From: Acidobacteriota bacterium
Lineage (GTDB): Bacteria; Acidobacteriota; Blastocatellia; Pyrinomonadales; Pyrinomonadaceae
Assembly (NCBI GenBank): GCA_018269075.1
Contig: JAFDVJ010000014.1
Location: 76,646 to 113,998 of the forward strand
Length of the DNA: 37,353 nucleotides
Direction of reading: 5' to 3'
Under the pieces are notes generated by a model. The model was not told the origin of the DNA. It was given only the letters and a program-made list of their open reading frames with translations, and did not search any database. A program made the position numbers and the translations under genes. How positions within the stretch are numbered: position 1 is the first letter of the stretch; every line of letters begins with the position of its first letter. Of this stretch, positions 1 to 8,321 are shown piece after piece.

Positions 1-529
1 CTTTGCCGGTGCCGGTCTCGCCGGCGATCAAAACGGTCGCGTTGGTCGGCGCGACGCGGGCGATCTTCTCCTTCAGCTCGCGGATCGGCGGGCTCGCGCC
101 GAGTATCTCGTCGGCGAAGGCGAAGCGTTTCGCCTCTTCGCGAAGGATCTCGTTTTCGCGGAAGAGCCGCGCGCGTTCGGTGGCGCGCCGCGCGACGGCC
201 TTGACGACCTCGGCGACGAACGGCTTCGAGATAAAATCGAACGCGCCGGAGCGGATCGCTTCGACCGCCATCTCGATCGTGCCGAACGCGGTCAGCATCA
301 CGACCGGCAGCGACGAATCGATCTCGCGGCAGGCCGCGAGCAGCTCGAACCCGTCGCCGTCGGGCATTTTCTTGTCCGTCACGACGAGCTCGAACGATTC
401 GGCCGAGAGCCGTTCGAGCGCGGCCTTGACGCCCTCGGCCTCGACCGTTTCGTGGTCGTCCTCGCGGAGGATCAGCGACAGGATTCGCCGCATATTCGCT
501 TCGTCATCGACAATCAGGATCTTCGCCAT
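1..529 (-). CDS. sigma-54-dependent response regulator, NtrC family (N-terminal part, runs off the window)
   Basis: The first 176 codons are present; the rest lies beyond the left edge. Residues 1-120 form a receiver domain with the acidic pair D8/D9, the likely phospho-acceptor D52 (in VVTDKKMPDGDG), T80 and K102. A helical linker follows, then the start of an AAA+ domain with EILGASPPIRELKEKI and a Walker A motif GETGTGK at about 170-176. This order is that of NtrC-type activators, which hydrolyse ATP to open sigma-54 promoters; the GAFTGA loop and the helix-turn-helix would be outside the window. The start codon lies 6 nt after the stop of the upstream histidine kinase gene, so the two form one operon and almost certainly a cognate pair. 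The target genes are unknown, but several sigma-54-like promoters lie in this window. Confidence 0.93.
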   Translation of the reverse strand, partial: MAKILIVDDEANMRRILSLILREDDHETVEAEGVKAALERLSAESFELVVTDKKMPDGDGFELLAACREIDSSLPVVMLTAFGTIEMAVEAIRSGAFDFISKPFVAEVVKAVARRATERARLFRENEILREEAKRFAFADEILGASPPIRELKEKIARVAPTNATVLIAGETGTGK

Positions 530-535
530 CTCGTT

Positions 536-1789
536 TCATCCTTTGGGTATCAGAATTTCGAACCGGACAAGCCCGTTTTCGTTGCGCGCGAGCCGGGCCT
601 CGCCGCCGTGCGCGCGGGCGATCTTGCGGACGATCGCGAGCCCGAGGCCGGTGCCCTTCGGTTTGCCGGTAAAAAAAGGCTCGAAAATGCGCGGAACCAG
701 GTTTTCGCCGATCGAAGGGCCGTCGTTTTCGACGAACCAGACGATTCCTTCGGCCGCGTTTTCGGCGCCGAGCGCGACGACGCCCCGCTCGCCGGCCGAT
801 TCGACCGCGTTGACGACCAGATTGAGAAGCGCCTGCCGGATTTGTCCGTCGTCGAAACGGCAAACAAGCCCGGCGTCGCCGGCGACCTCGACTTCGACGC
901 CCTGTTCGGCCAGCCGCGTCCGGACCAGCGCGGCGACGTAATCGAGCGTTTCGTCGACGCTCCGCTCGACGAGCTCCGGTTCCTTCGTCCGCGCGAATTT
1001 CAGAAAATCGTCGGTCAAAACCTCGAGCCGTTTCGATTCCTCGGCGGCGATCTCGAACATTTCGGTCCGCAGCGGCGAGTTTTCGGGCTGGCGGGCGGCC
1101 ATTTCGAGACTGCTCGCGATCATCGCGACCGGGTTCCGGATTTCGTGGGCGATCGCGCTCGCGAGCTGGCCGACGGCGGCCATTTTTTCCTCGGCGACGA
1201 GCCGGTTCTGCATCTCGCGAAGCTCGTCGAGACTCGCCTGCAGCTTGATTTCCTCGTCGCCCAGATTGCCGGCGAGCAGCCGGACGACGAAACCGACGAC
1301 GAAAAAGATGAGCGTCACGGTCGCGGCCTCGAAAAACTCGCCGTAATCGACCGGCGGTTTGCGCCAGAAATAGATCCAGACCTCGGCAAACGTCAGCACG
1401 ATCGCGACCGAGACGATCCCGAGCGTCTTCGCGAGGTTGAAATGAAACGCCGCCTGAATAATCGGGATGATCATCAGGACCGAGTAATGGCTGTCCGGCG
1501 TCCCGCCGAAGATCGAGGCGATGAAGGCGAAGACGATGTTGATCCAGATCGACAGACGGCTGTGCAGCCGGAGCCGGCGCGGGTTCGCCCGCGGGTCGAG
1601 CTTCTGAATCCAGACCAATTCGACGATCAGCAGCACGAACCGGACGACGAGCGTCACGAGCAGGTATTTCGAGGGCTTTCCGATCTCGAAAAGAAAGACG
1701 ATATGGACGATAAAGAGCGCCGCCAATACCAGAATATTGAGCAGGATCAGCGAAATCTCGCGGCGTTTGTATGATTCGATGTTCGGCAT
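536..1789 (-). CDS. membrane sensor histidine kinase, partner of the NtrC-type regulator
   Basis: This 417-residue protein has about six hydrophobic segments between residues 12 and 171 and no recognisable extracytoplasmic sensor domain. A coiled linker follows, then a HisKA domain with the H-box AIAHEIRNPVAMI (phospho-acceptor H215). The HATPase_c domain has an N-box (LLNLVVNAVESA), a G1 box reading ENDGPSI instead of the usual DxGxG, and the F/G2 region [18 protein letters not shown]. The ATP site looks functional, although G1 is slightly degenerate. In NtrB/AtoS-like pairs such a kinase phosphorylates the adjacent NtrC-type regulator, and here that gene begins 6 nt downstream. A sigma-54-like promoter lies about 45 nt upstream of the start, which suggests autoregulation. 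The signal it senses cannot be read from the sequence. Confidence 0.93.
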   Translation of the reverse strand: MPNIESYKRREISLILLNILVLAALFIVHIVFLFEIGKPSKYLLVTLVVRFVLLIVELVWIQKLDPRANPRRLRLHSRLSIWINIVFAFIASIFGGTPDSHYSVLMIIPIIQAAFHFNLAKTLGIVSVAIVLTFAEVWIYFWRKPPVDYGEFFEAATVTLIFFVVGFVVRLLAGNLGDEEIKLQASLDELREMQNRLVAEEKMAAVGQLASAIAHEIRNPVAMIASSLEMAARQPENSPLRTEMFEIAAEESKRLEVLTDDFLKFARTKEPELVERSVDETLDYVAALVRTRLAEQGVEVEVAGDAGLVCRFDDGQIRQALLNLVVNAVESAGERGVVALGAENAAEGIVWFVENDGPSIGENLVPRIFEPFFTGKPKGTGLGLAIVRKIARAHGGEARLARNENGLVRFEILIPKG

Positions 1790-1834
1790 TTCGGCTGCGC
1801 GCGGCCGGTTCGGGGAAACGACCGCCGATCTCTT

Positions 1835-1850
1835 TGCAAATCCCTCGCCA
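1835..1850 (-). promoter_or_regulatory. candidate sigma-54 promoter for the kinase/regulator operon
   Basis: On the minus strand the sequence reads TGGCGAGGGATTTGCA. It has the GG-N10-GC spacing of sigma-54 promoters, with TGGC at -24 and a perfect TTGCA at -12. Two positions of the -24 element differ from TGGCAC. The predicted start would leave a leader of about 35 nt before the kinase ATG. The operon encodes a sigma-54 activator, which makes the site more plausible. Confidence 0.45.
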
Positions 1851-1871
1851 CAACTCGCCGCCGCCGCCCGA

Positions 1872-2825
1872 TCAGAGCTTTTTCTTGACGTTGACGAAGA
1901 GCTCGTCGCGGTCGACGGTGATCCCGATCCGCTGGCGAAAGTTTCCCCGCTCCGGCTTGCGCGGGTAAAAGCCCAGAAGATACTGTTTCTTCAGGTCTTC
2001 GGCGATGCTCTGAAAGGCTTCCTTGAGTTTGGTCGAGTCCTTTTCGTAAAAATGTCCGCCGGTCTCGCCGGCCATGATCTCGAGCAGCTCGACCGTCGCG
2101 TATTTTTTGGTCTGCTGCTGGCGGCCCGAGTTGGCGTCGGTCCGAAAGATGATCGGATAGAAGAAAGTGTCGTTCTGCTGGAGCAGATCGAGCGTCTGCT
2201 GGGCGCTCGTCGCGCGGCCGGTGACGATGCCATCGGTCAGCGCGATGATCGCCTTTCTTCCCTTGAGCGCGGCGAAGTATTTATCGGCGACCTGCCGGAC
2301 GGCGTCGTACATATCCGAGCCGTCGACCCGCGTCACCGCGGCGCGCTCGATCGCCTTCGACAATTCGCGGGGGTCGGCGGTCAGCTCGCACAGAAAAACC
2401 GTCTGGTTGTCGAAGCCGACGACGACCGCTTTGTCCTCGGGCCGCAAAACCTTGATAAAATCGCGGGCGGCTTTCCGGATCTTGTCGAGGACGTCTTTCG
2501 TGCTGTAGCTCGTGTCGAGCAGGATCGCGACGTTCATCGGCGCTTCGTCGTTCTGAAAAAGCGAGATTTCCTGGACGAGACCGTCTTCGTAAACGGTGAA
2601 ATTCTCTTTTTTCAGACCGCCGACGTAAAGCCCTTTTTTATCGCTGACCGTCAGCGGGACGGTGATCAGAAGCGTGTCGACCCTGACCGGCGTGTTGTCC
2701 TCCTCGTCCTGCGCGGCGGCCGGAAAGGCGGCGGCGAACAAACCGAGCAGCAGAACGGCCGGGACGAAGAGCAATAGCCGGGCGGGCGTCCCGGAAAACC
2801 TGAAGCCGCGAAGTTTATTTTTCAT
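1872..2825 (-). CDS. secreted VWFA-domain protein of the acidobacterial type
   Basis: This 317-residue protein has an N-terminal hydrophobic segment ending in AFPAAAQ, so it is probably exported and cleaved near residue 39. Residues 45-95 form a beta-rich region (VRVDTLLITVPLTVSDKKG, then ENFTVYEDG). A von Willebrand factor A domain follows, with the MIDAS motif DTSYS (residues 104-108), a VDGSDMYDAV stretch that would supply the threonine/serine-type ligand, and ALTDG (D198). The order matches the VWFA-related proteins that are strongly expanded in Acidobacteriota; their function is largely unknown, but they are likely metal-dependent adhesion or protein-binding domains in the periplasm or at the cell surface. 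The start is supported by an AGGA just before the ATG. A 22-bp perfect palindrome lies 38 nt upstream. Confidence 0.9.
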   Translation of the reverse strand: MKNKLRGFRFSGTPARLLLFVPAVLLLGLFAAAFPAAAQDEEDNTPVRVDTLLITVPLTVSDKKGLYVGGLKKENFTVYEDGLVQEISLFQNDEAPMNVAILLDTSYSTKDVLDKIRKAARDFIKVLRPEDKAVVVGFDNQTVFLCELTADPRELSKAIERAAVTRVDGSDMYDAVRQVADKYFAALKGRKAIIALTDGIVTGRATSAQQTLDLLQQNDTFFYPIIFRTDANSGRQQQTKKYATVELLEIMAGETGGHFYEKDSTKLKEAFQSIAEDLKKQYLLGFYPRKPERGNFRQRIGITVDRDELFVNVKKKL

Positions 2826-2862
2826 AATCCTGCCGTCATTCCCTTTTTCTTCGATGATAACC

Positions 2863-2884
2863 CCGATCGGGCGCGCCCGATCGG
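2863..2884. repeat. 22-bp perfect palindrome
   Basis: CCGATCGG, GCGCGC and CCGATCGG run together as one perfect 22-bp palindrome in the gap between the YhhQ-family gene and the VWFA gene. No T-run follows on either strand, so it does not look like a normal intrinsic terminator. It could be an operator or a leader hairpin for the VWFA gene. Confidence 0.6.
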
Positions 2885-2963
2885 TAATTTTCGTTTCGAT
2901 GCCGTCAAAGCCGTCCGGAATGTATTTTTTTTCACCGGGCGGCGGCCGAAATTCGCGGCCGGT

Positions 2964-3689
2964 TCAGGTTTCGAGGCTGAACGGGTTGAAATCGGTGTCG
3001 CGGTCGTAGTAATCCTCGTGCTCGGCGCGTTTGAGAAAGCCGACGACAATGTAAGTCAGCGGCGTCGCGACGACCTCCCAGAGAACCTTGACGAAATAAT
3101 TGCCGATCATCACGCTGACGAGCTGATCGTTGGTCCAGACGCCGTAAAACGCGATCGGGTAAAAGATCAGCGAATCGGCGATTTCGCCGGCGACCGTCGA
3201 GCCGATCGTCCGGATAAAGAGCAGCCGGCCGCTCATCAGCAGCTTGATCTTGGCGAGGACGAACGAATTGACGAACTCGCCGAGCCAGAAGGCGGTCAGC
3301 GAAGCGAGGACGATCCGCGGCGTCTGCCCGAAGATCATCTCGATCGCCTTCTGTTTTTCGAGATTGCCCTGCATCGTCGCGGCCGGAACGTCGACGGGCA
3401 GCGGCAGATAGGTGACGACGAGCGACATCACCGACGCGAAGATCAGCGCGCCGAAACCGGCCCAGATGACCTTGCGCGAGCGCGCGTAGCCGTAGACCTC
3501 GGTCAGGATATCGCCGAACAGATAGCTGATCGGAAAAAACAGGACGCCCGCGCCGTAAACGTATTCGCCGTAAAACGGCAGGTGAATCGACGAAACCTTC
3601 TGCACCCCGATCAGGTTCGAGCACAAAAGCACGGCGACGAACGCCGCCATGATCAGATCGTAATATTTGTAGGTTCTTTTTTCCTGCAT
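2964..3689 (-). CDS. yhhQ: queuosine precursor transporter, YhhQ/VUT family
   Basis: This 241-residue integral membrane protein has about six hydrophobic helices. It carries the family's hallmarks: an early SNLIGVQKVSSI segment, the FPISYLFGDILTEVYGY motif (residues about 52-68), the FWLGEFVNSFVLAKIK stretch and RTIGSTVAGEIADSLIFYPIAF. YhhQ-family proteins import queuosine precursors such as preQ0 and preQ1 for tRNA modification, so the role here follows from family membership. No other queuosine genes lie in the window. The length is normal for the family. Upstream, between this gene and purD, lie two facing heptanucleotide repeat arrays. Confidence 0.88.
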   Translation of the reverse strand: MQEKRTYKYYDLIMAAFVAVLLCSNLIGVQKVSSIHLPFYGEYVYGAGVLFFPISYLFGDILTEVYGYARSRKVIWAGFGALIFASVMSLVVTYLPLPVDVPAATMQGNLEKQKAIEMIFGQTPRIVLASLTAFWLGEFVNSFVLAKIKLLMSGRLLFIRTIGSTVAGEIADSLIFYPIAFYGVWTNDQLVSVMIGNYFVKVLWEVVATPLTYIVVGFLKRAEHEDYYDRDTDFNPFSLET

Positions 3690-3732
3690 TCTTCTGGTGT
3701 TTTGGTTGTTTGCGAAGACGAGCCGTTTTATA

Positions 3733-3766
3733 GTCCTGAGTCTTGAGTCTGGAGTCTGGAGTCTCT
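3733..3766. repeat. heptanucleotide tandem array, left arm (consensus TKRAGTC)
   Basis: Four consecutive 7-bp units, CTGAGTC, TTGAGTC, TGGAGTC and TGGAGTC, are followed by a partial unit. The units are the reverse complement of those in the array at 3851-3928, so the two arrays could pair into a long imperfect hairpin around a loop of about 85 nt. Confidence 0.85.
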
Positions 3767-3850
3767 GCGGCGGGCGGCACTTGTTTCGCTTTTAACGCCG
3801 CTTTACCCGCGACTTGCCGGATTTACTTTATTATTCCGAAATCCTCAACC

Positions 3851-3928
3851 GGCTCAAGACTCGGGACTCAGGGCTCAGGACTCAAAAATCCGACTCAAGA
3901 CTCAAGACTTAAGACTCAAGACTCAAGC
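3851..3928. repeat. heptanucleotide tandem array, right arm (consensus GACTCAA), entering the end of purD
   Basis: About ten 7-bp units (GACTCAA, GACTCGG, GACTCAG, GGCTCAG and so on) are interrupted once by AAATCC. The right end lies inside the purD reading frame and supplies its last codons and stop. The array is inverted relative to the one at 3733-3766. Confidence 0.85.
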
Positions 3929-5198
3929 TCCCTCCGATGTCGCGCCGAAACTGCATCCCGTCCCACGAGATTTCGGCGACGGCCCGGTAGGCGCGCTCCA
4001 ATGCTTCGGGCAGATCGTCGCCGACGGCCGTCACGCCGAGCACGCGCCCGCCGGCGGTCACGAACCGGCCGGCCGCGTCGCGTTTCGTGCCGGCGTGAAA
4101 GATCTCCGTGTGATCGAGCGCGGCGGCCGCTTCGAGGCCGTCGATCCGATCGCCGGTCCGCGGCCGGTTCGGGTAGTTTTCGGCGGCGAGCACGACGCAG
4201 GCCGCGCTGCCCGGCCGCCATTCGATTTCGATTCGATCGAGCGTTTGCCCGAGCATCGCCTCGCAGATCTCGACGAGATCGGTTTCGAGCTGGATCAGGA
4301 TGACCTGCGTCTCGGGATCGCCGAACCGGACGTTGTACTCGAGCACTTTGATGCCTTCGACGGTCAGCATCAGGCCGAGAAACAGGATGCCGCGGATCGG
4401 AAAGCCGTCGGCGCGCGCGCCGGCGAGCGTCGGTTCGATGATATCGGCGGCGATTTGCGCGATTTGTTCGGCGGTCAGCAGGCTCCGGTCGGAGATCGTC
4501 CCCATCCCGCCGGTGTTCGGGCCGGTGTCGCCCTCGCCGATCCGCTTATGATCGCGGACCGGCGGCATGAGCGCGAAATTTTCGCCGTCGCAGAAGGCGA
4601 GCAGCGAGACTTCGCGGCCGACCAGACATTCTTCGAGGACGATCTTTTCGGCGGCGGCGCGGCCGACCAGGTTTTCGAGCTCCTCGATCGCGCGGACGGC
4701 GGCCGCGCGGTCGGGCGCGACGACGACGCCTTTACCGGCGGCGAGCCCGTCGGCCTTGACGACGGCCGGCGCGCGCTCGTCGCCGAAAAAACCGCTGTCG
4801 AGAACGGCGCGCGCCTCGGCGGTCGAAAACGCCGTCCGGTAACGGGCGGTCGGGATGCCGTGCCGCGCCATAAAATCCTTGGCGAAGGCCTTGCTAGCTT
4901 CGAGCCGGGCGGCGCTTCCCGAGACGCCGACGATCTTCAGGCCGCGTTTTTCGAATTCGTCCGTGATGCCGAGCGCGAGCGCGGTTTCGCCGCCGACGAA
5001 GGTCAAATCGATCGCTTCGGATTCGGCGAAACCGGCGAGCTTTTCGATCTCGTCCGGTTTGATCGGCACGCATTCGGCGAGCGCGGCGATTCCGGCGTTG
5101 CCGTCGGCGCAGTACAACCGCACGGCGCGGCCGCTTTTCTGAAACGAACGGCAGACCGCGTGCTCCCGGCCGCCCGACCCGATTACCAGTATTTTCAT
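3909..5198 (-). CDS. purD: phosphoribosylamine--glycine ligase (GAR synthetase)
   Basis: This 429-residue ATP-grasp enzyme joins glycine to 5-phosphoribosylamine, the second step of purine synthesis, in the cytoplasm. Visible landmarks are the N-terminal MKILVIGSGGREHA, the ATP-grasp strand AVVKADGLAAGKGV, the PxxDHKRIGEGDTGPNTGGMG loop and the metal-binding RFGDPETQ motif, with the C-terminal domain ending in GMQFRRDIG. The length matches the family. The oddity is the tail: after RRDIG the residues GSLSLES and the stop are encoded by the heptanucleotide repeat array at 3851-3928, so the native C-terminus appears to have been replaced or extended. It stands alone, with no other pur genes nearby. 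The ATG at 5198 is chosen because family alignment begins exactly there; no clear ribosome binding site is seen. Confidence 0.97.
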   Translation of the reverse strand: MKILVIGSGGREHAVCRSFQKSGRAVRLYCADGNAGIAALAECVPIKPDEIEKLAGFAESEAIDLTFVGGETALALGITDEFEKRGLKIVGVSGSAARLEASKAFAKDFMARHGIPTARYRTAFSTAEARAVLDSGFFGDERAPAVVKADGLAAGKGVVVAPDRAAAVRAIEELENLVGRAAAEKIVLEECLVGREVSLLAFCDGENFALMPPVRDHKRIGEGDTGPNTGGMGTISDRSLLTAEQIAQIAADIIEPTLAGARADGFPIRGILFLGLMLTVEGIKVLEYNVRFGDPETQVILIQLETDLVEICEAMLGQTLDRIEIEWRPGSAACVVLAAENYPNRPRTGDRIDGLEAAAALDHTEIFHAGTKRDAAGRFVTAGGRVLGVTAVGDDLPEALERAYRAVAEISWDGMQFRRDIGGSLSLES

Positions 5199-5576
5199 AG
5201 CTTTAGTTTATCTCAAAAATAATTTCAAAGTCTTTCCCATCGACGCTTTTTTTCTTTTCGACGGCCGGTTGGTGATGACAATTTTTCATATTTGCCGGAG
5301 AAAGTTGGGAATCAAAACAAAATGTATTAAAATTTTTATGCGGTTACTTGACAGTCAAAAACATTAGTTATAATTTCAACAAGGATTCACTCAATTACAA
5401 CGAACCAAAATAGATAGTGTAATCGCTTTTTTTATTTGCCGAAAAGGCTCGCCCCCGCGTGTTTTGAGGAAAATTGCTCAACGGAGACTTTTCCGGTAAG
5501 AACGTTTTCACCCCTGAACAAGCAATGATCAATCCATATTGTCGGGAGAAACACCGAGCGATAGCAAGGAGGGAGT
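5199..5576. other. intergenic region between purD and the zinc-ribbon gene
   Basis: This AT-rich stretch of 378 bp has no credible gene. It holds a strong sigma-70-type promoter at 5348-5374 and then a leader of roughly 200 nt before the zinc-ribbon gene. Within the leader I see only short hairpins (GCCGAAAAGGC; TTGAG...CTCAA). I do not recognise a known riboswitch class. Confidence 0.6.
5348..5374 (+). promoter_or_regulatory. sigma-70-type promoter with consensus hexamers
   Basis: A perfect TTGACA (5348-5353) and a perfect TATAAT (5369-5374) are separated by 15 bp, two short of the optimum. The promoter points toward the zinc-ribbon gene and would give a leader of about 195 nt. Confidence 0.6.
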
Positions 5577-5972
5577 ATGAAACCACAGGTCGAGTCTAAC
5601 AACTTAAAGGAATTTAACGATAAAACTTTTGCCGACGAAGCGGAGTTTCAGGATAAGAATATATATTGCATCGATTGCGGGCAGGAATTCGTCTGGTCGG
5701 TCGGGGAACAGGTATTTTTTCGGGACAAGGGATTAACCAACCCGCCAAAACGCTGCAAGAACTGTAAACAGGCCAAGAACGAACGACTGGCCGCGATCAC
5801 GGCCGCCCAGAATGCCGGCATCAAGCAGCGCATCGAAGTCGCCGTCCACTGCGCGAAATGCCATTCATACACGACGGTTCCCTTCTATCCATCGCAGGGA
5901 AGACCGGTGTTCTGCCGCAGCTGTTATCTGGAAAAACATCCCGATCTGATCAGCAGCAACCCCAACGAATAG
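5577..5972 (+). CDS. double zinc-ribbon protein (CxxC-x17-CxxC type)
   Basis: This 131-residue soluble protein has two four-cysteine modules. The first uses C31/C34 and C60/C63 around EFVWSVGEQVFFRDKGL. The second uses C92/C95 and C113/C116 with exactly 17 residues between the pairs, the spacing that defines the CxxC-x17-CxxC zinc-ribbon family. The start is decided by AAGGAGG four bases before the ATG. A strong promoter lies about 200 nt upstream. The cysteine pattern predicts zinc binding and probably nucleic-acid or protein binding, but no specific function is known to me. It is convergent with the permease gene, with only 17 bp between their stop codons and no obvious terminator. Confidence 0.88.
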   Translation: MKPQVESNNLKEFNDKTFADEAEFQDKNIYCIDCGQEFVWSVGEQVFFRDKGLTNPPKRCKNCKQAKNERLAAITAAQNAGIKQRIEVAVHCAKCHSYTTVPFYPSQGRPVFCRSCYLEKHPDLISSNPNE

Positions 5973-5989
5973 TCGTTTCCCGTCATTTT

Positions 5990-8008
5990 TCACCCCCCGA
6001 CGTGAACATTGGGCCGGCGCTCCGGGTCGTTTTCGGCCTGTCTCAGAATTTCTCTCGTCACGGGCGCGGTATCGCCCTCGCCGAAGAGCACATAGCGAAT
6101 CAGATACATAATCGGATTGCCTTCGCTCCAGCCGAAGTAAACGTGCGGGATCTTGCCCGTCCGGTCGCGCAGGTACATCAGAAAAGCGGCGATCGCATTC
6201 GGGACGGCGGGCGATTCCGTCCGCAGGATCTTGTAGCCGTCGACGTCGACGCCGCGAATCTTCAGCTTGCCCTTAAACTCGGAAGCGTCGCCGAGATCGA
6301 TCTCGTAGAACAGCACCGGATCGGTCGACGGGATGTGGTTGTCGATCCGCTTTTCGTGTTCCTTGAAGCGGTATTCGGCGACGTCGCCCTTTTCCCGCCG
6401 GTTGGTGACGATCCGGATGTCGCCCGATTCCAGATCTTCCAGAAACTCCTCGGCCTTCGCGTCGAGCACGATGTTGTCGATCCGGATCTCGGTCGAGCGG
6501 AGGGCGCGCGAAATGAACGAGGCGGCGATGATCGAGAAGATGAAGAACGACGCGATCTTGATGCCGTCGGGCCGTTCGATGACGTTCGTGATCGTCGTGT
6601 AGGCGAAGACCAGCGCGATAAAGCCGAACGCCCACGTCCAGCGGTTTTTGCGGCGCCACGCCGAGAGCGTGACGGCGACGGCGGCCGATGACATCAAAAC
6701 GAGCACGCCGGTCGCGTAAGCGCCGCCCTGCGCGTCGACGTCGGCCTCGAAAATCAGCGTGACGGCGAAACAGATGACCGTAAAGACCATCGTCAGCGGC
6801 CGCGTCGCCCGCGCCCATTCGGGCGCCATTCCGTAACGCGGCAGGTAGCGCGGGACGATGTTGAGCAGACCGGCCATCGCCGAAGCGCCGGCGAACCAGA
6901 GGATCAGGATCGTGCTGATGTCGTAAACGGTTCCGAAAACGTTGCCGATCGTCGGACTGAAGATCTCGCCGAACTTATCGTGAGCGATATAGGCCAGCGC
7001 GCGGCCGTTGGCCTTTCCCTTTTCCATTCCGCAGGCGCAGAAGGCCGGCAGATCATGGACCTTTTCGCCGTCGGCGCAGTCGATCTGCGGGCAGAATTCC
7101 CGTTCCGGAATCAGAACGCTCGTCACGAAACTGCTTGAAATCAGCATAAAGCTCATAATCAAAGCGGCCGTCGCGAGCAGTTTGCGGGTGTTGCCGATCC
7201 GGTTCGGGCTCTTGACGAGCGGCATCACGGCGACGCCGGTCTCGAAGCCGGAAAGGCCGAGCGCGAGCTTCGGAAAAACGATCAGCGAGAGCGCGACGAT
7301 CATCACGAGGCTTCGCGCCTCGACGCCGCCCGATGATGTCTTGTTGGTAAAGAGCGCGGTCTTCCAGTTGGCGAGCAGTTCGGGATGCGCGAAAAAGACC
7401 TCGTGAAGCCCGACGACGACGACGATCACGTTGAGAAAAAGATAAAAAGCGACGAGCACGACCGCGATCCCGATCGCTTCCTTGAAGCCTTTCAGGAAGA
7501 CGCCGCCGAGAATCGTGATCAGAACCAGCGTCAGGACGACCGGATGTTCGAGAAAATGCAGCTTTCCCTGAACGAACGGGTTTTCGATCACGTGGGCGGT
7601 CGCGTCGGCGGCCGAGAGCGTGATCGTGATGACGAAATCGGTCGCGACGAAACCGAGCAGCGCGAGCACGAACAGCTTGCCCTTCCAGCGCGAAAGCAAC
7701 GCTTCGAGCATCGCGATCGAACCTTCGCCGTGCGGGCTTTCCTTGGCGACCCGGCTGTAAATCGGCAGCGCGCCGAAAAGGGTCAGCAAAACCAGGATCA
7801 GCGTCGCGATCGGCGAAAGCACGCCGGCCGCGATAAAGGCGATGCCGGGCTGGTAGCCGAGCGTCGAGAAATAATCGACGCCCGTCAGACACATCACCTT
7901 CCACCACGGATGCTGGTGATGGCGGCCCTCCTGTTCGTGCGGGCCCTCGATTTCTTCAACCCCCTGATAAAGCCATTTCTGAAGCCAGGTCTTTTTAGCT
8001 TTTTCCAT
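5990..8008 (-). CDS. APC-superfamily permease with large cytoplasmic C-terminal domain
   Basis: This 672-residue protein begins with a charged, His-rich N-terminus and [23 protein letters not shown], then about 12 transmembrane helices up to roughly residue 500. The sequence around the first helix ([15 protein letters not shown]) and the [24 protein letters not shown] stretch are typical of the APC amino-acid/polyamine/potassium transporter fold. The last 170 residues are soluble and contain [21 protein letters not shown] and a region rich in mixed charge, perhaps a regulatory domain. The substrate cannot be assigned: amino acids or potassium are both possible. A four-cysteine patch in an external loop ([21 protein letters not shown]) could form disulfides or bind metal. 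It is a single gene transcribed away from the AT-rich 8.0-8.3 kb gap. Confidence 0.85.
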   Translation of the reverse strand: MEKAKKTWLQKWLYQGVEEIEGPHEQEGRHHQHPWWKVMCLTGVDYFSTLGYQPGIAFIAAGVLSPIATLILVLLTLFGALPIYSRVAKESPHGEGSIAMLEALLSRWKGKLFVLALLGFVATDFVITITLSAADATAHVIENPFVQGKLHFLEHPVVLTLVLITILGGVFLKGFKEAIGIAVVLVAFYLFLNVIVVVVGLHEVFFAHPELLANWKTALFTNKTSSGGVEARSLVMIVALSLIVFPKLALGLSGFETGVAVMPLVKSPNRIGNTRKLLATAALIMSFMLISSSFVTSVLIPEREFCPQIDCADGEKVHDLPAFCACGMEKGKANGRALAYIAHDKFGEIFSPTIGNVFGTVYDISTILILWFAGASAMAGLLNIVPRYLPRYGMAPEWARATRPLTMVFTVICFAVTLIFEADVDAQGGAYATGVLVLMSSAAVAVTLSAWRRKNRWTWAFGFIALVFAYTTITNVIERPDGIKIASFFIFSIIAASFISRALRSTEIRIDNIVLDAKAEEFLEDLESGDIRIVTNRREKGDVAEYRFKEHEKRIDNHIPSTDPVLFYEIDLGDASEFKGKLKIRGVDVDGYKILRTESPAVPNAIAAFLMYLRDRTGKIPHVYFGWSEGNPIMYLIRYVLFGEGDTAPVTREILRQAENDPERRPNVHVGG

Positions 8009-8321
8009 ATTCGCTTTAAAATTATTGAAAGACCGTCAGACAATTTAATCCACGGTCTTCGTACCAACGTCAAATCTAAAATTTGTTAAATTGCAACACA
8101 AAAAATCAGGAGGTTTTTTTTCGCCGATTTAATTAATAATAGAACAAACCAAATTTTACGATTATTTGTTCGAAGGTCAAGCCCGGAAATCTTTTCTCGG
8201 ACCGCGGCCCGTCCTTTCGGCCCCGGTTTTATCTTTCCCGAACTGAATAATTTACGAAAAAAATAACCGCTTCTCCGACCGCGACGATCCGAGAAATCGG
8301 CCGATTCGCAAATTTTTCCGG
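8009..8321. other. AT-rich intergenic region upstream of the permease
   Basis: No credible gene is seen in these 313 bp. On the minus strand a TTGACG followed 17-19 bp later by GATTAAAT could be the permease promoter, but the match is weak. The part after the metalloprotease stop holds GC-rich stretches and short T-runs without a convincing terminator stem. Confidence 0.4.
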
